This document shows positions 1 through 8,288 of a DNA stretch of 64,000 bases, in pieces (position 1 is the stretch's first letter; each line of letters begins with the position of its first letter). The notes beneath the pieces were generated by a model. That model searched no databases and had not been told where the DNA came from. It saw nothing but the letters and a program-made list of their open reading frames with translations. Source of the stretch: Balneolaceae bacterium (GTDB lineage: Bacteria > Bacteroidota > Rhodothermia > Balneolales > Balneolaceae); the NCBI GenBank assembly GCA_020832285.1, contig JAFIFB010000045.1, forward strand, positions 1 through 64,000, read 5' to 3'. The translations under genes were made by a program, and so were the position numbers.

Positions 1-62
1 TTGTCGTTTATTGCTGAATTTACCATATTTGTAAAATGTAAATCAATTCCTACATGTATCAT
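1..62 (-). CDS. IS110-family-like transposase, N-terminal fragment (runs off the window)
   Basis: Only the first 20 codons are inside the window. The minus strand from 62 reads MIHVGIDLH followed by FTNMVNSAIND, which matches the start of IS110-family DEDD (RuvC-like) transposases, where the Asp of GID is the first catalytic acid. The start is supported by a near-perfect Shine-Dalgarno sequence (TAAGGAGG, about 70-77) six bases upstream of the ATG. IS110 enzymes recombine DNA through a Tyr/Ser-dependent RuvC-type mechanism guided by an element-encoded bridge RNA. The family call rests on a short stretch, so another RuvC-fold protein is possible, but GIDLH plus the insertion-like context make a transposase the best reading. 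The rest of the gene lies to the left of the window. Confidence 0.65.
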   Translation of the reverse strand, partial: MIHVGIDLHFTNMVNSAIND

Positions 63-117
63 GACGTCCTCCTTAGATTTTGTTAGTGGATAAAACTCTA
101 ATCTAAGCGAGGACGTC
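63..117 (-). promoter_or_regulatory. Hairpin sequestering the transposase ribosome-binding site
   Basis: An inverted repeat joins 63-79 with 100-117: arms of 17 and 18 bases, fully complementary apart from a single bulged base, around a 20-base loop. On the minus strand the 3' arm contains the TAAGGAGG Shine-Dalgarno sequence of the transposase and ends directly at its ATG. RNA that includes both arms would therefore hide the ribosome-binding site. Such structures are known in several insertion sequences, where they block translation of transcripts entering from outside. The co-directional M20 peptidase gene just upstream is a plausible source of read-through. The repeat is seen directly; the regulatory role is inference. 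Confidence 0.6.
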
Positions 118-197
118 CTTTTTGTAAATATCAGGTTTCAACACTGAATGCTGATTATGACACAATACCGATTAAAACCTGTCAGGTCTCAATGGTG

Positions 198-215
198 TTG
201 CCTGCTTTTAGGCAA
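198..215. repeat. Small perfect hairpin in the presumed IS left end
   Basis: TTGCCT (198-203) pairs with AGGCAA (210-215) around a six-base loop. A second short dyad, ACCTG-T-CAGGT, lies at 177-187, and AGGTTT (133-138) can pair with AAACCT (175-180). These sit between the M20 stop codon and the transposase ATG, the place where IS110-group elements encode their bridge RNA. None is followed by a T-tract, so they do not look like terminators. Confidence 0.35.
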
Positions 216-278
216 GATTATGGCTAATCAATGGCATATTTGGTTTCAGGAGTTAACCCATTTTTCAAAAGATTTCCC

Positions 279-1421
279 TTACACCTTAACAAGCTCTTTA
301 AACACCTTCGCCAGCTCTACAACCGATTCAATCTCCACCCATTCCACATCTTCGTGGATCCCCCCTCCTTTGGGGCCAAGAATTACGGTTTCAATCCCAG
401 CCTCACCAAAGATGGCAGAATCTTCCCACCAGCTATGGCCGATGAGCTCTGGTTCCTGCCCTGTAACATTTTGCACAGCTTTTGATGTCTCCTTTACAAT
501 GGGCCTGGTAGCATCAATTTCGTATGGGCTGCGCCAGATAACCGATTCAATTTCTGCACGAAACCCGGGATGATTATTCTCCAGCCGATTTACTATTTCA
601 CGAATTTCCGATTCAACCAATTCCTTTGTTTCTCCGGGCAGAGTTCGCCTCTCCAAATGGAGAATACAATCATCAGAATAGATAAAGAGGCTCCTCCCGC
701 CTTTTACCAGTGGAATGTGAAGAGAAGCTTCACCGCAAAGCGGGTGTTTTCGCTCTTCAGGCAGTTTTTGAGAAAGTTTGTGAAGTTCAGCCATCAAAAG
801 GCCCGCGTGCATGTTCGCATCGACCCCGAGGTGATGGTTGCCGCCGTGGGCTGTTTTCCCTTTCACTATTATTTTCCAAATACCAAAACCGCGGTGAGCC
901 GTGCACAATTTCAGATCGGTCGGTTCGGTGACGATGGCACAGTCGGTTTTCATTTTTTTGACCAATGCCTTAGCCCCTATACTTTCATACTCCTCATCCG
1001 CTACAAAAGAGAGTACGAGATTCCCTGCTAATGGTAATTTTCTTTCTTTGATTGATTTAGCCGCAGCCAGTATCGCTGCGATGCTCCCTTTCATGTCGTA
1101 AGATCCCCGCCCAAAGAGTTTGCCATCCCTGATTCTTCCGGAAAATGGACCTTCCATTCCTTTCACGCCAACGGTGTCCATGTGAGCATTCAGCATCAGT
1201 GATGGAGCAGTGCTGTCCCCTTTTATCGTACCGGTTACGTTGAATCGTCCGGGAGCAATTTCATCAATCTCAGCGTCTATATTCATCTCATAAAGAAGGT
1301 TGTAAATATAGCGTCCGATCTCCTCTTCACCGCCTCCGCCCTCTTCAAGTCCCGGATTGACCGACTTGATCTGAACGAGTTTTTGAAGTGTCTCGGTAAT
1401 ATAGTTTTTATCAATCATCAA
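279..1421 (-). CDS. M20-family metallopeptidase (ArgE/DapE/CPG2-like)
   Basis: A 380-residue protein of the M20 family: cytoplasmic di-zinc hydrolases that cleave amide bonds in N-acyl amino acids, succinyl-diaminopimelate or dipeptides. The visible metal and catalytic motifs are H80-M-D82, the GRGSYDMKG block with D109 as bridging ligand, the ADEE block (E143/E144), TEPT with E167, and a C-terminal GGGIHED histidine. The lid (dimerisation) domain lies at roughly residues 175-285, with the conserved GKTAHGG entry. No signal peptide is seen. The length fits ArgE/DapE relatives, but the substrate cannot be told from sequence. The gene stands alone, divergent from the S9 peptidase gene across a 266-bp gap. 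The start is one of two adjacent ATGs. Confidence 0.9.
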   Translation of the reverse strand: MMIDKNYITETLQKLVQIKSVNPGLEEGGGGEEEIGRYIYNLLYEMNIDAEIDEIAPGRFNVTGTIKGDSTAPSLMLNAHMDTVGVKGMEGPFSGRIRDGKLFGRGSYDMKGSIAAILAAAKSIKERKLPLAGNLVLSFVADEEYESIGAKALVKKMKTDCAIVTEPTDLKLCTAHRGFGIWKIIVKGKTAHGGNHHLGVDANMHAGLLMAELHKLSQKLPEERKHPLCGEASLHIPLVKGGRSLFIYSDDCILHLERRTLPGETKELVESEIREIVNRLENNHPGFRAEIESVIWRSPYEIDATRPIVKETSKAVQNVTGQEPELIGHSWWEDSAIFGEAGIETVILGPKGGGIHEDVEWVEIESVVELAKVFKELVKV

Positions 1422-1687
1422 TCAACTGCCAGAATACAACATTTTCAGAATTTGTGAATTGCAGCAAAAATATAAGGGTTCTTTCGACACGGCAAAAAAA
1501 CCACTATCCCGGATTTGATTCATAAAAACACCCCGATTTTGTATTTTCTCCGCCACCCTGTAACAGTATTAACGCTTTTTGCTACTGACAAAATCACCAT
1601 ATAGATTTGCAGATCCGATTCCGAAATTTACTGCTGAAAGGTCTTTAAATTTACATTACTCGCACTAAACTCATAAAAAGACAATTT

Positions 1688-3775
1688 ATGACCAGACTGT
1701 TTTCCTGTATACTGTTGTTTCTCTTGCTTCATCCCGGAGTTTCGCAATCTCAGGATGTGCCCGAAAATCTTATCCTCAAAGAAATTTTTCATGAACCGGT
1801 GATCCCGGGTATTCGTCCCTCTTTCAGTTTTTTTTCAGGTGATCAGTCCAGAATATTTTTCAGCTGGAATGATTCTTCATACTACGAAACCGGTCTCTAC
1901 TCGGTAGACCTGGATGGCCGTTTCGATCTTGCGGATGAAGATGATGATACGCCCCGGCCCCTGCACTCCCCCGATGGCAACCGAATTGCCTTCACCGATG
2001 ACGAAAGCATTTTTATTGCCAATGCCGATGGTTCAGATGAACAGAAAATTGTCTCCACTCAGGAAACCGAATTTTCCCTGCGATGGTCGCCCGATAGCGA
2101 AAAGCTGGCATTCGTACGCGCCGGAGATATATGGATTACCGATGTGAACCGCCCGGGCATCATCCAGGTAACAAAAAAAGACGAAGATGCTCCCGATTTC
2201 TCGATCTACGACTGGGCAGGAAATGACCGCCTCATCATCAGCCAGAGTGATCATTCTGAATCACTGACGATCTATTTTCCCGAATATGTGGATGAATTTG
2301 TAATTCCCGGCGAAACCACACGAGGCATTCCGCAGGTAAACGTCTATGCAGCCTCGCCCGATACTACCGCGCTCGATACTCTGGCTGCCGGCTTTCACCG
2401 CTCATCAGTCATCACATCCGGCAGCGGCCGGTACGTGGCAATCGACTACATGGACCCGGCCCTCAAACACCGGAATCTGATTGTTCACGACCTTCAGGAG
2501 AAATCGCAAACCGTCGTTTTTGAGGATTCCACCGATGGATGGCTCCATCATACCTACGCCGCTTTTGCCCCGGAAGAAGACCGGATTCTTTTTCTATCGG
2601 AACAGAGCGGCTGGAATCACATCTACACTGTCAACCCGGACGGAAGCGCTCTGACCCAGCACACCTCTGGTGAATACTACGTTCCGTGGGCCCGCTGGGT
2701 GGATGACAACACTATCGTCTATTCCAGCAATGAAGAAGAGTACGGGGAGCGCCACATCTACCTGCTCGATACTGACTCGAACAGCAGCCAGAAACTGACC
2801 GATGAAACCGCCTACCGTTATCAGTTTCAGCTCAGTCCGGACCGGTCGGAACTGGTTTATGCTAAAACGTACTTCAACCGTCCATTCGATCTGTTCAAAA
2901 TAGATATCCGAAATCCCGGTGAAGAAATTCAGCTCACTCAGTCGGTGCCCGATCGGTTTAGTGAATTCAACTGGCAAAAAGAGGAGTATGTGCGTTTTAC
3001 CGGACGTGACGGAGAAACCGGCCTTTCAATGTCGGTACTCTATCCTGCCAGTTTTGATGAAACCCGGAGCTATCCGGTTGTGGTATTTGCCCACGGAGCC
3101 GGTTCTCTGCAAAATGTGTACAAAGGCTGGTCAAACAATTACTGGCGTGAATATATGTTCCACCAATATCTGCTGAAACACGGCTATGTGGTAGTTGAGG
3201 TCGATTTCCGTCACAGTACTGGTTATGGGCGCAAATTTCGCGAGGATGTGACAAACTGGATGGGTAAATATGAAACGCAGGATATTGTGGACGGCCTCGA
3301 CTGGCTTCAGGAAGATTGCAGCGGCTGTCTCGATCTTGACAGGGTTGGAATTTACGGAGGAAGCTATGGCGGCTTTATGGCACTCTACGCACTCACTGAT
3401 AAACCCGAACGGTTTCACGCCGGAGCTGCTCTTCGCAAAGTAACCAACTGGCGAAATTACTACTATGCCAACCCCTGGTATACACTCCCCCGCCTGGGTG
3501 ATCCCGACGAATTCCCCGAACATTACGACCGAAGCTCGCCCCTAACCTACGCTAAAGAGCTCAAGCGTCCTGCTCTTTTACTGCACGGGCTGATTGATGA
3601 CAATGTAGGAGCTCAGGATGCATTCCAATACGCCGAAAAACTGATTCAGAACGGCAATACCAATTTCGAAATGATGATCTACCCCAGTGAAAACCACGGC
3701 TTCACCAGTCCGCACTCCTGGTATGATGAATACTGGCGTATTTTTGAATTTTTTGAGAAGCATTTGAAGGAATGA
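1688..3775 (+). CDS. Secreted S9-family prolyl oligopeptidase (DPP IV-like)
   Basis: A 695-residue serine peptidase with a cleavable signal peptide (about residues 1-21, ending in SQSQ). Residues about 40-420 form a WD40/TolB-like beta-propeller (repeated SPDG-type blade motifs such as HSPDGNRIAF and WSPDSEKLAF). Residues about 440-695 are an alpha/beta-hydrolase domain. The catalytic triad is visible: S559 in GGSYGG, D637 in HGLIDDNV, and H670 in ENHGF. The family cleaves short peptides, typically after Pro or Ala, and the leader places this one in the periplasm or outside the cell. It is monocistronic, with a REP-like hairpin 36 bp after its stop. The exact specificity is not decidable here. 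Confidence 0.9.
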   Translation: MTRLFSCILLFLLLHPGVSQSQDVPENLILKEIFHEPVIPGIRPSFSFFSGDQSRIFFSWNDSSYYETGLYSVDLDGRFDLADEDDDTPRPLHSPDGNRIAFTDDESIFIANADGSDEQKIVSTQETEFSLRWSPDSEKLAFVRAGDIWITDVNRPGIIQVTKKDEDAPDFSIYDWAGNDRLIISQSDHSESLTIYFPEYVDEFVIPGETTRGIPQVNVYAASPDTTALDTLAAGFHRSSVITSGSGRYVAIDYMDPALKHRNLIVHDLQEKSQTVVFEDSTDGWLHHTYAAFAPEEDRILFLSEQSGWNHIYTVNPDGSALTQHTSGEYYVPWARWVDDNTIVYSSNEEEYGERHIYLLDTDSNSSQKLTDETAYRYQFQLSPDRSELVYAKTYFNRPFDLFKIDIRNPGEEIQLTQSVPDRFSEFNWQKEEYVRFTGRDGETGLSMSVLYPASFDETRSYPVVVFAHGAGSLQNVYKGWSNNYWREYMFHQYLLKHGYVVVEVDFRHSTGYGRKFREDVTNWMGKYETQDIVDGLDWLQEDCSGCLDLDRVGIYGGSYGGFMALYALTDKPERFHAGAALRKVTNWRNYYYANPWYTLPRLGDPDEFPEHYDRSSPLTYAKELKRPALLLHGLIDDNVGAQDAFQYAEKLIQNGNTNFEMMIYPSENHGFTSPHSWYDEYWRIFEFFEKHLKE

Positions 3776-3810
3776 GATAATGGACAGAAGGCTGATTCGA
3801 TAGAAAAGGC

Positions 3811-3833
3811 AGCATAAGTGAGAGACTTGCGCT
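3811..3833. repeat. Degenerate REP-like hairpin
   Basis: AGCATAAGT (3811-3819) and ACTTGCGCT (3825-3833) form a stem, with wobble pairs, around GAGAG, followed by ATTT. Its layout (AGC... GAGA ...GCGCTAT) resembles the REP hairpins next to the RAYT gene at 61621-61645, so it may be a decayed dispersed copy. It lies in the gap between convergent genes. Confidence 0.4.
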
Positions 3834-3876
3834 ATTTAAATAAAATCTGCGAGCAACCTCATCTGATAAATTAGTC

Positions 3877-4125
3877 TTATTGCAAGGGAACCAAAATCAC
3901 ATCTCCGAAATCAAGTTCGATCAGATCGAGGATGGGTTCGGCAATTTCGATAATCTCTTCTTCGGAAAAGTCGTTAAGACCTTCCAGTTCCACGTAGAGA
4001 ATGTCGTTAATGTCATCCACACTGTAACGGGCATCGGTGGATTCAAAGCTCTCTTTCAATATACCCACCAGATATTCCACATCTTTTTCCCACTCTTCAA
4101 ATTCAGATTCGTTAGTTTCTTCCAT
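3877..4125 (-). CDS. Small acidic conserved hypothetical protein
   Basis: An 82-residue, very acidic protein (many Glu/Asp; ends FGDVILVPLQ) with no signal peptide, no membrane segment and no motif I recognise. The frame extends upstream to 4194, but that start would overlap the anmK start. The ATG at 4125 (MEETNES) leaves a clean 55-bp divergent gap, so I prefer it. Codon use matches the neighbours and the protein has a regular alpha/beta pattern, so I think it is real. Function unknown. Confidence 0.6.
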   Translation of the reverse strand: MEETNESEFEEWEKDVEYLVGILKESFESTDARYSVDDINDILYVELEGLNDFSEEEIIEIAEPILDLIELDFGDVILVPLQ

Positions 4126-4180
4126 ATATCTTTTTAAATTCGTGAATTCAACTGCAAGGTTTTTGTTAAGTATCAAAGAT

Positions 4181-5392
4181 ATGAATCCATCCATTCAAAA
4201 ATTAAGCGAAACCTCAAAAAAGGAAACCCGAACCATCATCGGGCTGATGTCGGGCACATCGCTCGATGGACTGGATATAGCCCTCTGTTCTGTCAGAGGA
4301 AGTGGCTTTGATACCGTTCTGAAGCTCGAAAAATTCCTGACGATACCGTATAATCAGGAGACCATCAGTAAGCTCAAAACAATTACATCGGTTGAGCAGG
4401 TTTCTCTCGCTGATGTCTGCTACCAGCACACCTGGCTCGGCAATCTGCATGCGGAAATGATCCTCAAAGCATTGTACGAATGGAACATCAAGCCGAGTGA
4501 GATTGACTGCATCGCCAGCCACGGGCAGACGATCTACCACTTTCCAGAACGCGATCAGGAGAACCACATTCCTGCAATGAACAGTACGCTTCAGATCGGA
4601 GACGGTGACCAGATTGCCGCCCGGACAGGGATTCTTACAATCAGCGATTTTCGCCAGAAACACACAGCTATGGGTGGAGAGGGCGCACCTCTTGCAGCTC
4701 TTGCGGATCGCTTTCTTTTTACGAACATATCAGAACAGCGTGTGCTTCTGAATATCGGTGGGATTGCAAACTTTACGTTCCTGCCATCTGACAAGACCGA
4801 CTTCGAAGGCGTATTCACCACGGATTCCGGTCCCGGCAACACTCTCATCGATCAATTCTGCCAAAAACTTAAGGGCAAACCGTACGATCTGGATGGCAAC
4901 ATTGCCGCTTCGGGTTCGGTAAATGATCATCTGCTGGATTCACTCCTGCGCGACCCGTGGTTTGAAATCATCAAAACCAAAACCAGCGGGCCGGAATTTT
5001 TCAATATCCGTTGGGTGAAGAAGCGCGCGGAAGAAGCCGGGATTAATCCTGACGATGTGAAACCGGAAAATCTCATCAGAACCATTACGGAGTTATCGGC
5101 CCGAACCATCACAGAGAGAATTAAAACCCATCTATCTGAAACTGAAAAAACCGTTGTTTATGTGAGCGGAGGTGGCGCTGAAAATGCTTTCCTGATGAAG
5201 AGAATTCGGGGATTGCTTCCCGATTCCGACGTCAAAAATATCTCAAATCTGGGTATCAACCCTGACGCCAAAGAATCAATGGTCTTTGCCGTACTTGCCA
5301 ACGAGATGCTCGCGGGAAACGGATTTACCTTCCGCGCCAAACACGGCTACGTTCACAATGTGAATTTCGGAAAAATTTCATTTCCGGTATAG
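4181..5392 (+). CDS. anmK: Anhydro-N-acetylmuramic acid kinase
   Basis: AnmK phosphorylates and opens 1,6-anhydro-MurNAc from cell-wall turnover to give MurNAc-6-phosphate, feeding peptidoglycan recycling. The N-terminal phosphate-binding signature GLMSGTSLDGLDI is present, followed by ASHGQT, GEGAPLA, NIGGIANFT, DSGPGN and a C-terminal VYVSGGGAENAFL, as in the ASKHA-fold family. The open frame reaches back to 4037, but that part overlaps the divergent gene and does not resemble AnmK. The ATG at 4181 gives 403 residues, slightly longer than typical (about 370-390). No other recycling gene is adjacent. Confidence 0.9.
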   Translation: MNPSIQKLSETSKKETRTIIGLMSGTSLDGLDIALCSVRGSGFDTVLKLEKFLTIPYNQETISKLKTITSVEQVSLADVCYQHTWLGNLHAEMILKALYEWNIKPSEIDCIASHGQTIYHFPERDQENHIPAMNSTLQIGDGDQIAARTGILTISDFRQKHTAMGGEGAPLAALADRFLFTNISEQRVLLNIGGIANFTFLPSDKTDFEGVFTTDSGPGNTLIDQFCQKLKGKPYDLDGNIAASGSVNDHLLDSLLRDPWFEIIKTKTSGPEFFNIRWVKKRAEEAGINPDDVKPENLIRTITELSARTITERIKTHLSETEKTVVYVSGGGAENAFLMKRIRGLLPDSDVKNISNLGINPDAKESMVFAVLANEMLAGNGFTFRAKHGYVHNVNFGKISFPV

Positions 5393-5495
5393 TGCGAAGA
5401 TTGCGAGTTCTGGATAGAAAAATAAGATATTACGAGATAGTTCAAGTCGAGTGCTGACTCTGCCAACCACCTGTTATTGCTTGTTCTATATAACT

Positions 5496-6407
5496 TTAGA
5501 TTTTGACCAGCTCAATTACATCATCATACGCCCGGATCAGTTTCTTTCGTATGGGCATTGATTTCTCAAAAATCTCCATCTGTTTTTCCAGATAGATTCT
5601 TCGTCCCTCTTCCGTCTCTATTTTGATCGGTTCCAGGCCAAATTCGCGGGCATCATACGGACTGGCCTGCATATCGGTTTTTCGTGCCTCCACCGCATTC
5701 AGAAATGCTTCACGTATCAACTCACCCGAAATCCACGGATAGAGTTTAAACGCCCATTTATACAGATCCATGTTTGTATGAATGCACCCCGGCTGCTCCA
5801 TATCCCTGAATTTGTCACGACTCAGGCTGTGCTTGTTCATCGGACGGGCTTTTTCGGTAAAAAACCGGAAAGCATCGAAATGTGTACACACGAGCGGACG
5901 CGATTCCACAAATTCTGCAACCTCTTCGTCCGGCAATCGGAGTGGTATCTGGTCGTGACGAATTTCTCCTGCACGATACACCATCGCCCATTCATGCATC
6001 CCGAAACATCCAAACGCTGGTTTGTTTAGTGAACTTTTTTCCAGAAGATCCCGTATCCACCGGATCGATTTGAGACGTTTTTTTGGGAATAGATTCAAAT
6101 CAAGTATCGCCTTATCATCCTTCACGAAAAGCTCAGAGATCTCGGGCAGGCCCGACGGGTCTGAAAATTCAAGCAGTACACCCGGTCCCGGTGACCATCT
6201 TCTCAGGTGAGAAGGGCGAAAAGCATAATACTCAAACAGAAAATCAAGCACCGGATCTTTAATTTGACGCGATCGTTTTTCGAGGTAGGAATCGAGAATT
6301 GTCTCCAACTCTTTCTCATGGCGATATTTCATCTGCTGCCACTCCTTCTCCCCGAGTGTGACCGGGCCGCACGATATTTTTTCATAGATTTTCAACATCA
6401 TCATCAT
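5496..6407 (-). CDS. Conserved protein often annotated '3-methyladenine DNA glycosylase' (function unproven)
   Basis: A 303-residue cytoplasmic protein with highly conserved blocks: FGMHEWAMVYR (about residue 135), RHDQIPLRL, CTHFDAFRFFT, EQPGCIHTNMDLYKWAFKL, ASPYDAREFG and IETEEGRR. I recognise this block order from a widespread bacterial family that databases commonly label 3-methyladenine DNA glycosylase. The helix-hairpin-helix fold of AlkA/Tag and the AAG fold are not evident, so that label looks doubtful to me. The invariant His, Asp and Glu residues suggest an enzyme. The gene stands alone between anmK and the serpin gene. Four successive ATG codons open the frame, so the exact start is uncertain. 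Confidence 0.65.
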   Translation of the reverse strand: MMMMLKIYEKISCGPVTLGEKEWQQMKYRHEKELETILDSYLEKRSRQIKDPVLDFLFEYYAFRPSHLRRWSPGPGVLLEFSDPSGLPEISELFVKDDKAILDLNLFPKKRLKSIRWIRDLLEKSSLNKPAFGCFGMHEWAMVYRAGEIRHDQIPLRLPDEEVAEFVESRPLVCTHFDAFRFFTEKARPMNKHSLSRDKFRDMEQPGCIHTNMDLYKWAFKLYPWISGELIREAFLNAVEARKTDMQASPYDAREFGLEPIKIETEEGRRIYLEKQMEIFEKSMPIRKKLIRAYDDVIELVKI

Positions 6408-6574
6408 AAAATATCACTCTTATCACTTCCATGTAAATCGATTCAGAAAAAATTGAGCCTGAAGGGATGACTCACCCCTCATTCCCCAAACAATTTTCAT
6501 GTTTATTATAGGTACCGTACCAAGCTGATGTGTAAAAACACAAAACACGAAATGATCAAATCAACAAATACCTT

Positions 6575-7819
6575 ATGAAGCGGACACTTTCATTATTTCT
6601 CATTCTTTCATCATTCTTCTTATTCACAGGTTGTGATCTTACTGAATCGGACAAAACCCCTGACCGGGAACTGCCCCGCCAGCTTTCTGTGCAAGAACTA
6701 ATGGTTGCCGAAGCTTCCAACAATTTTTCCTTTCGTCTGCTTCACATGCTTCGCGAGAAGGAAGAGGGACGCTCCTTTTTTGTCTCCCCGCTAAGTATTT
6801 CCACCGCCTTCGGTATGGCCCTGAATGGCTCTGAAACAGAAACTTACGAACAGATGCGCGATTTTTTCGGCTTCGATGGAATGACCCGGGAAGAGATCAA
6901 CAATGCATACAAAGATTTGATCGAACTGCTCACCACTCTCGATCCGCAGGTGGTCATGAACATTGCCAATTCAGTCTGGATCAGAGAGGGCTTCCCTGTT
7001 AAAGAGCCATTTTTGGACAATAACCGGAACTATTTTGATGCCGAAGTGCGGGAACTGGACTTCGGACGCCCCGATGCCCCCGACATCATCAACAACTGGA
7101 TTGAGGATAAAACCGAAGGACTGATTGAAGAGATGATCGACCAGATTGGCCCGCTGGTGGTTTTGTACCTGATTAATGCCATCTATTTTAACGGCGACTG
7201 GACTGTGCAGTTTGATCCAGATGAGACAAAAGACGCACCTTTCTATCTGGCAGATGATACTGCCACCGATGTATCGATGATGCAGGCCCGACAACAATTC
7301 CGCTACTTCGAAGACGATACCTGGACCGCACTTGATATGTGGTATGGCGATGCAGGTTTTTCGTTCACTGCTCTCATTCCCACCGGCAATACCCCTCTTG
7401 ATGAAGTTATTTCGGATCTCAGCTTGAGCCGATTCGAATCGATTACCCAAAACCTGCAAGAGGACACCCTGAACGTGTTTGTGCCGAAATTTGAGCTGGA
7501 TTACGAAATTGAACAATTTCCGGAAGAACTACAGCAGATGGGTTTAACACTTCCCTTCGATGAACTGAAAGCCGATTTTTCCGGGATTAACGAAGAAGAA
7601 CAGCTCTATATCTCCAATGTTCTGCACCGTGCAGTTATCAAACTTGATGAAGAAGGAAGCGAAGCTGCGGCGGTTACGGTAATTGAAATTAGTCGTGAAT
7701 CATCGGGCGGTGGTTCAGCCTATAAAACAATCCGCCTGGACCGACCTTTCCTCTTTTTTATCCGTGAAAATAATACCAACACCATTCTGTTCATGGGTGC
7801 ATATTCAGGCATTGAGTAA
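6575..7819 (+). CDS. Serpin-family protease inhibitor, lipoprotein
   Basis: A 414-residue protein with a lipoprotein signal peptide (hydrophobic residues 5-18, lipobox FTGC, Cys20), then a full-length serpin fold. Serpin landmarks are present: NFSFRLL, FFVSPLSISTAFGMALNGS, NIANSVWI, NAIYFNGDW, the breach/hinge EEGSEAAAV, and the C-terminal DRPFLFFIRE...TILFMGAY. Serpins trap serine or cysteine peptidases by inserting the cleaved reactive loop into a beta-sheet. The hinge (E-E-G-S-E-A-A-A) is small and unbranched, as in inhibitory members, so this is probably an active inhibitor tethered to a membrane. P1 lies near the SRES stretch, but its exact place is uncertain. Monocistronic. Confidence 0.92.
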   Translation: MKRTLSLFLILSSFFLFTGCDLTESDKTPDRELPRQLSVQELMVAEASNNFSFRLLHMLREKEEGRSFFVSPLSISTAFGMALNGSETETYEQMRDFFGFDGMTREEINNAYKDLIELLTTLDPQVVMNIANSVWIREGFPVKEPFLDNNRNYFDAEVRELDFGRPDAPDIINNWIEDKTEGLIEEMIDQIGPLVVLYLINAIYFNGDWTVQFDPDETKDAPFYLADDTATDVSMMQARQQFRYFEDDTWTALDMWYGDAGFSFTALIPTGNTPLDEVISDLSLSRFESITQNLQEDTLNVFVPKFELDYEIEQFPEELQQMGLTLPFDELKADFSGINEEEQLYISNVLHRAVIKLDEEGSEAAAVTVIEISRESSGGGSAYKTIRLDRPFLFFIRENNTNTILFMGAYSGIE

Positions 7820-7874
7820 ATAATCAATGTGTCAACCAGAAGCTTTGTGGGTAAATAGTTGAGGTTGCTTGTTC

Positions 7875-7960
7875 AGCGACCTGCCCTGTAGGGATCGCTG
7901 TGCGACAAGAGTCGCGGGGGACCTGCCATGAAACGCCTCTGTGATTTCCGATTTTGAGAT
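7875..7960. repeat. Direct repeat copy 1 (intergenic)
   Basis: This unit begins AGCGACCTG and contains a hairpin GCGAC-AAGA-GTCGC (7902-7915). Its core, 7908-7960, matches 8235-8288 with four substitutions and one indel. It lies in the 556-bp gene-free stretch 7820-8375. Nothing in that stretch looks coding, and the segment 7968-8060 holds further near-palindromic AT-rich motifs (ATATTCGAT / ATCGAATAT). Confidence 0.7.
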
Positions 7961-8171
7961 GTAACGACGTAACGATATTCGATCTGATGGACTTTAAAAT
8001 CGCTACGTCGAATATCGAATATCTCATAAATCGTTCAATCATAACGATATCTTGGCTCTTGCCACTGTGGATCGTTATGCGGCAAGAGTCACGATGCACT
8101 TACTAAAAATGCCTTAAAGCCAACCAAGCACTCAATCCACAACTCTTGCAGGAACTCCGCTTCGCTACGTA

Positions 8172-8207
8172 CTCTGCCAGGTTGTTTAATTTAGCGACCT
8201 GGCAGAG
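8172..8207. repeat. Perfect 11-bp inverted repeat
   Basis: CTCTGCCAGGT (8172-8182) is the exact reverse complement of ACCTGGCAGAG (8197-8207), with a 14-base loop. There is no T-tract on either side, so it is more likely part of a repeat element than a terminator. Its right arm overlaps the start of direct repeat copy 2. Confidence 0.75.
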
Positions 8208-8288
8208 TGCCCGGCGCTTTTCCGGGCTCCTGTAAGAGTCGCGGGGGATCTGCCATGAAACACCTCTTTGATATCCGATTCTTGAGAT
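8193..8288. repeat. Direct repeat copy 2 (intergenic)
   Basis: Second copy of the unit at 7875-7960, beginning AGCGACCTG and ending in CCGATTCTTGAGAT. It carries a local insertion holding CCGG-CGCTTTT-CCGG (8211-8225). A 15-base block almost identical to that insertion (one mismatch) recurs at 19464-19478. Confidence 0.7.

Noticed and set aside
4037-4180. N-terminal 48-codon extension of anmK
   Set aside because: It overlaps the divergent small gene, reads unlike AnmK, and the ATG at 4181 gives a family-like N-terminus.
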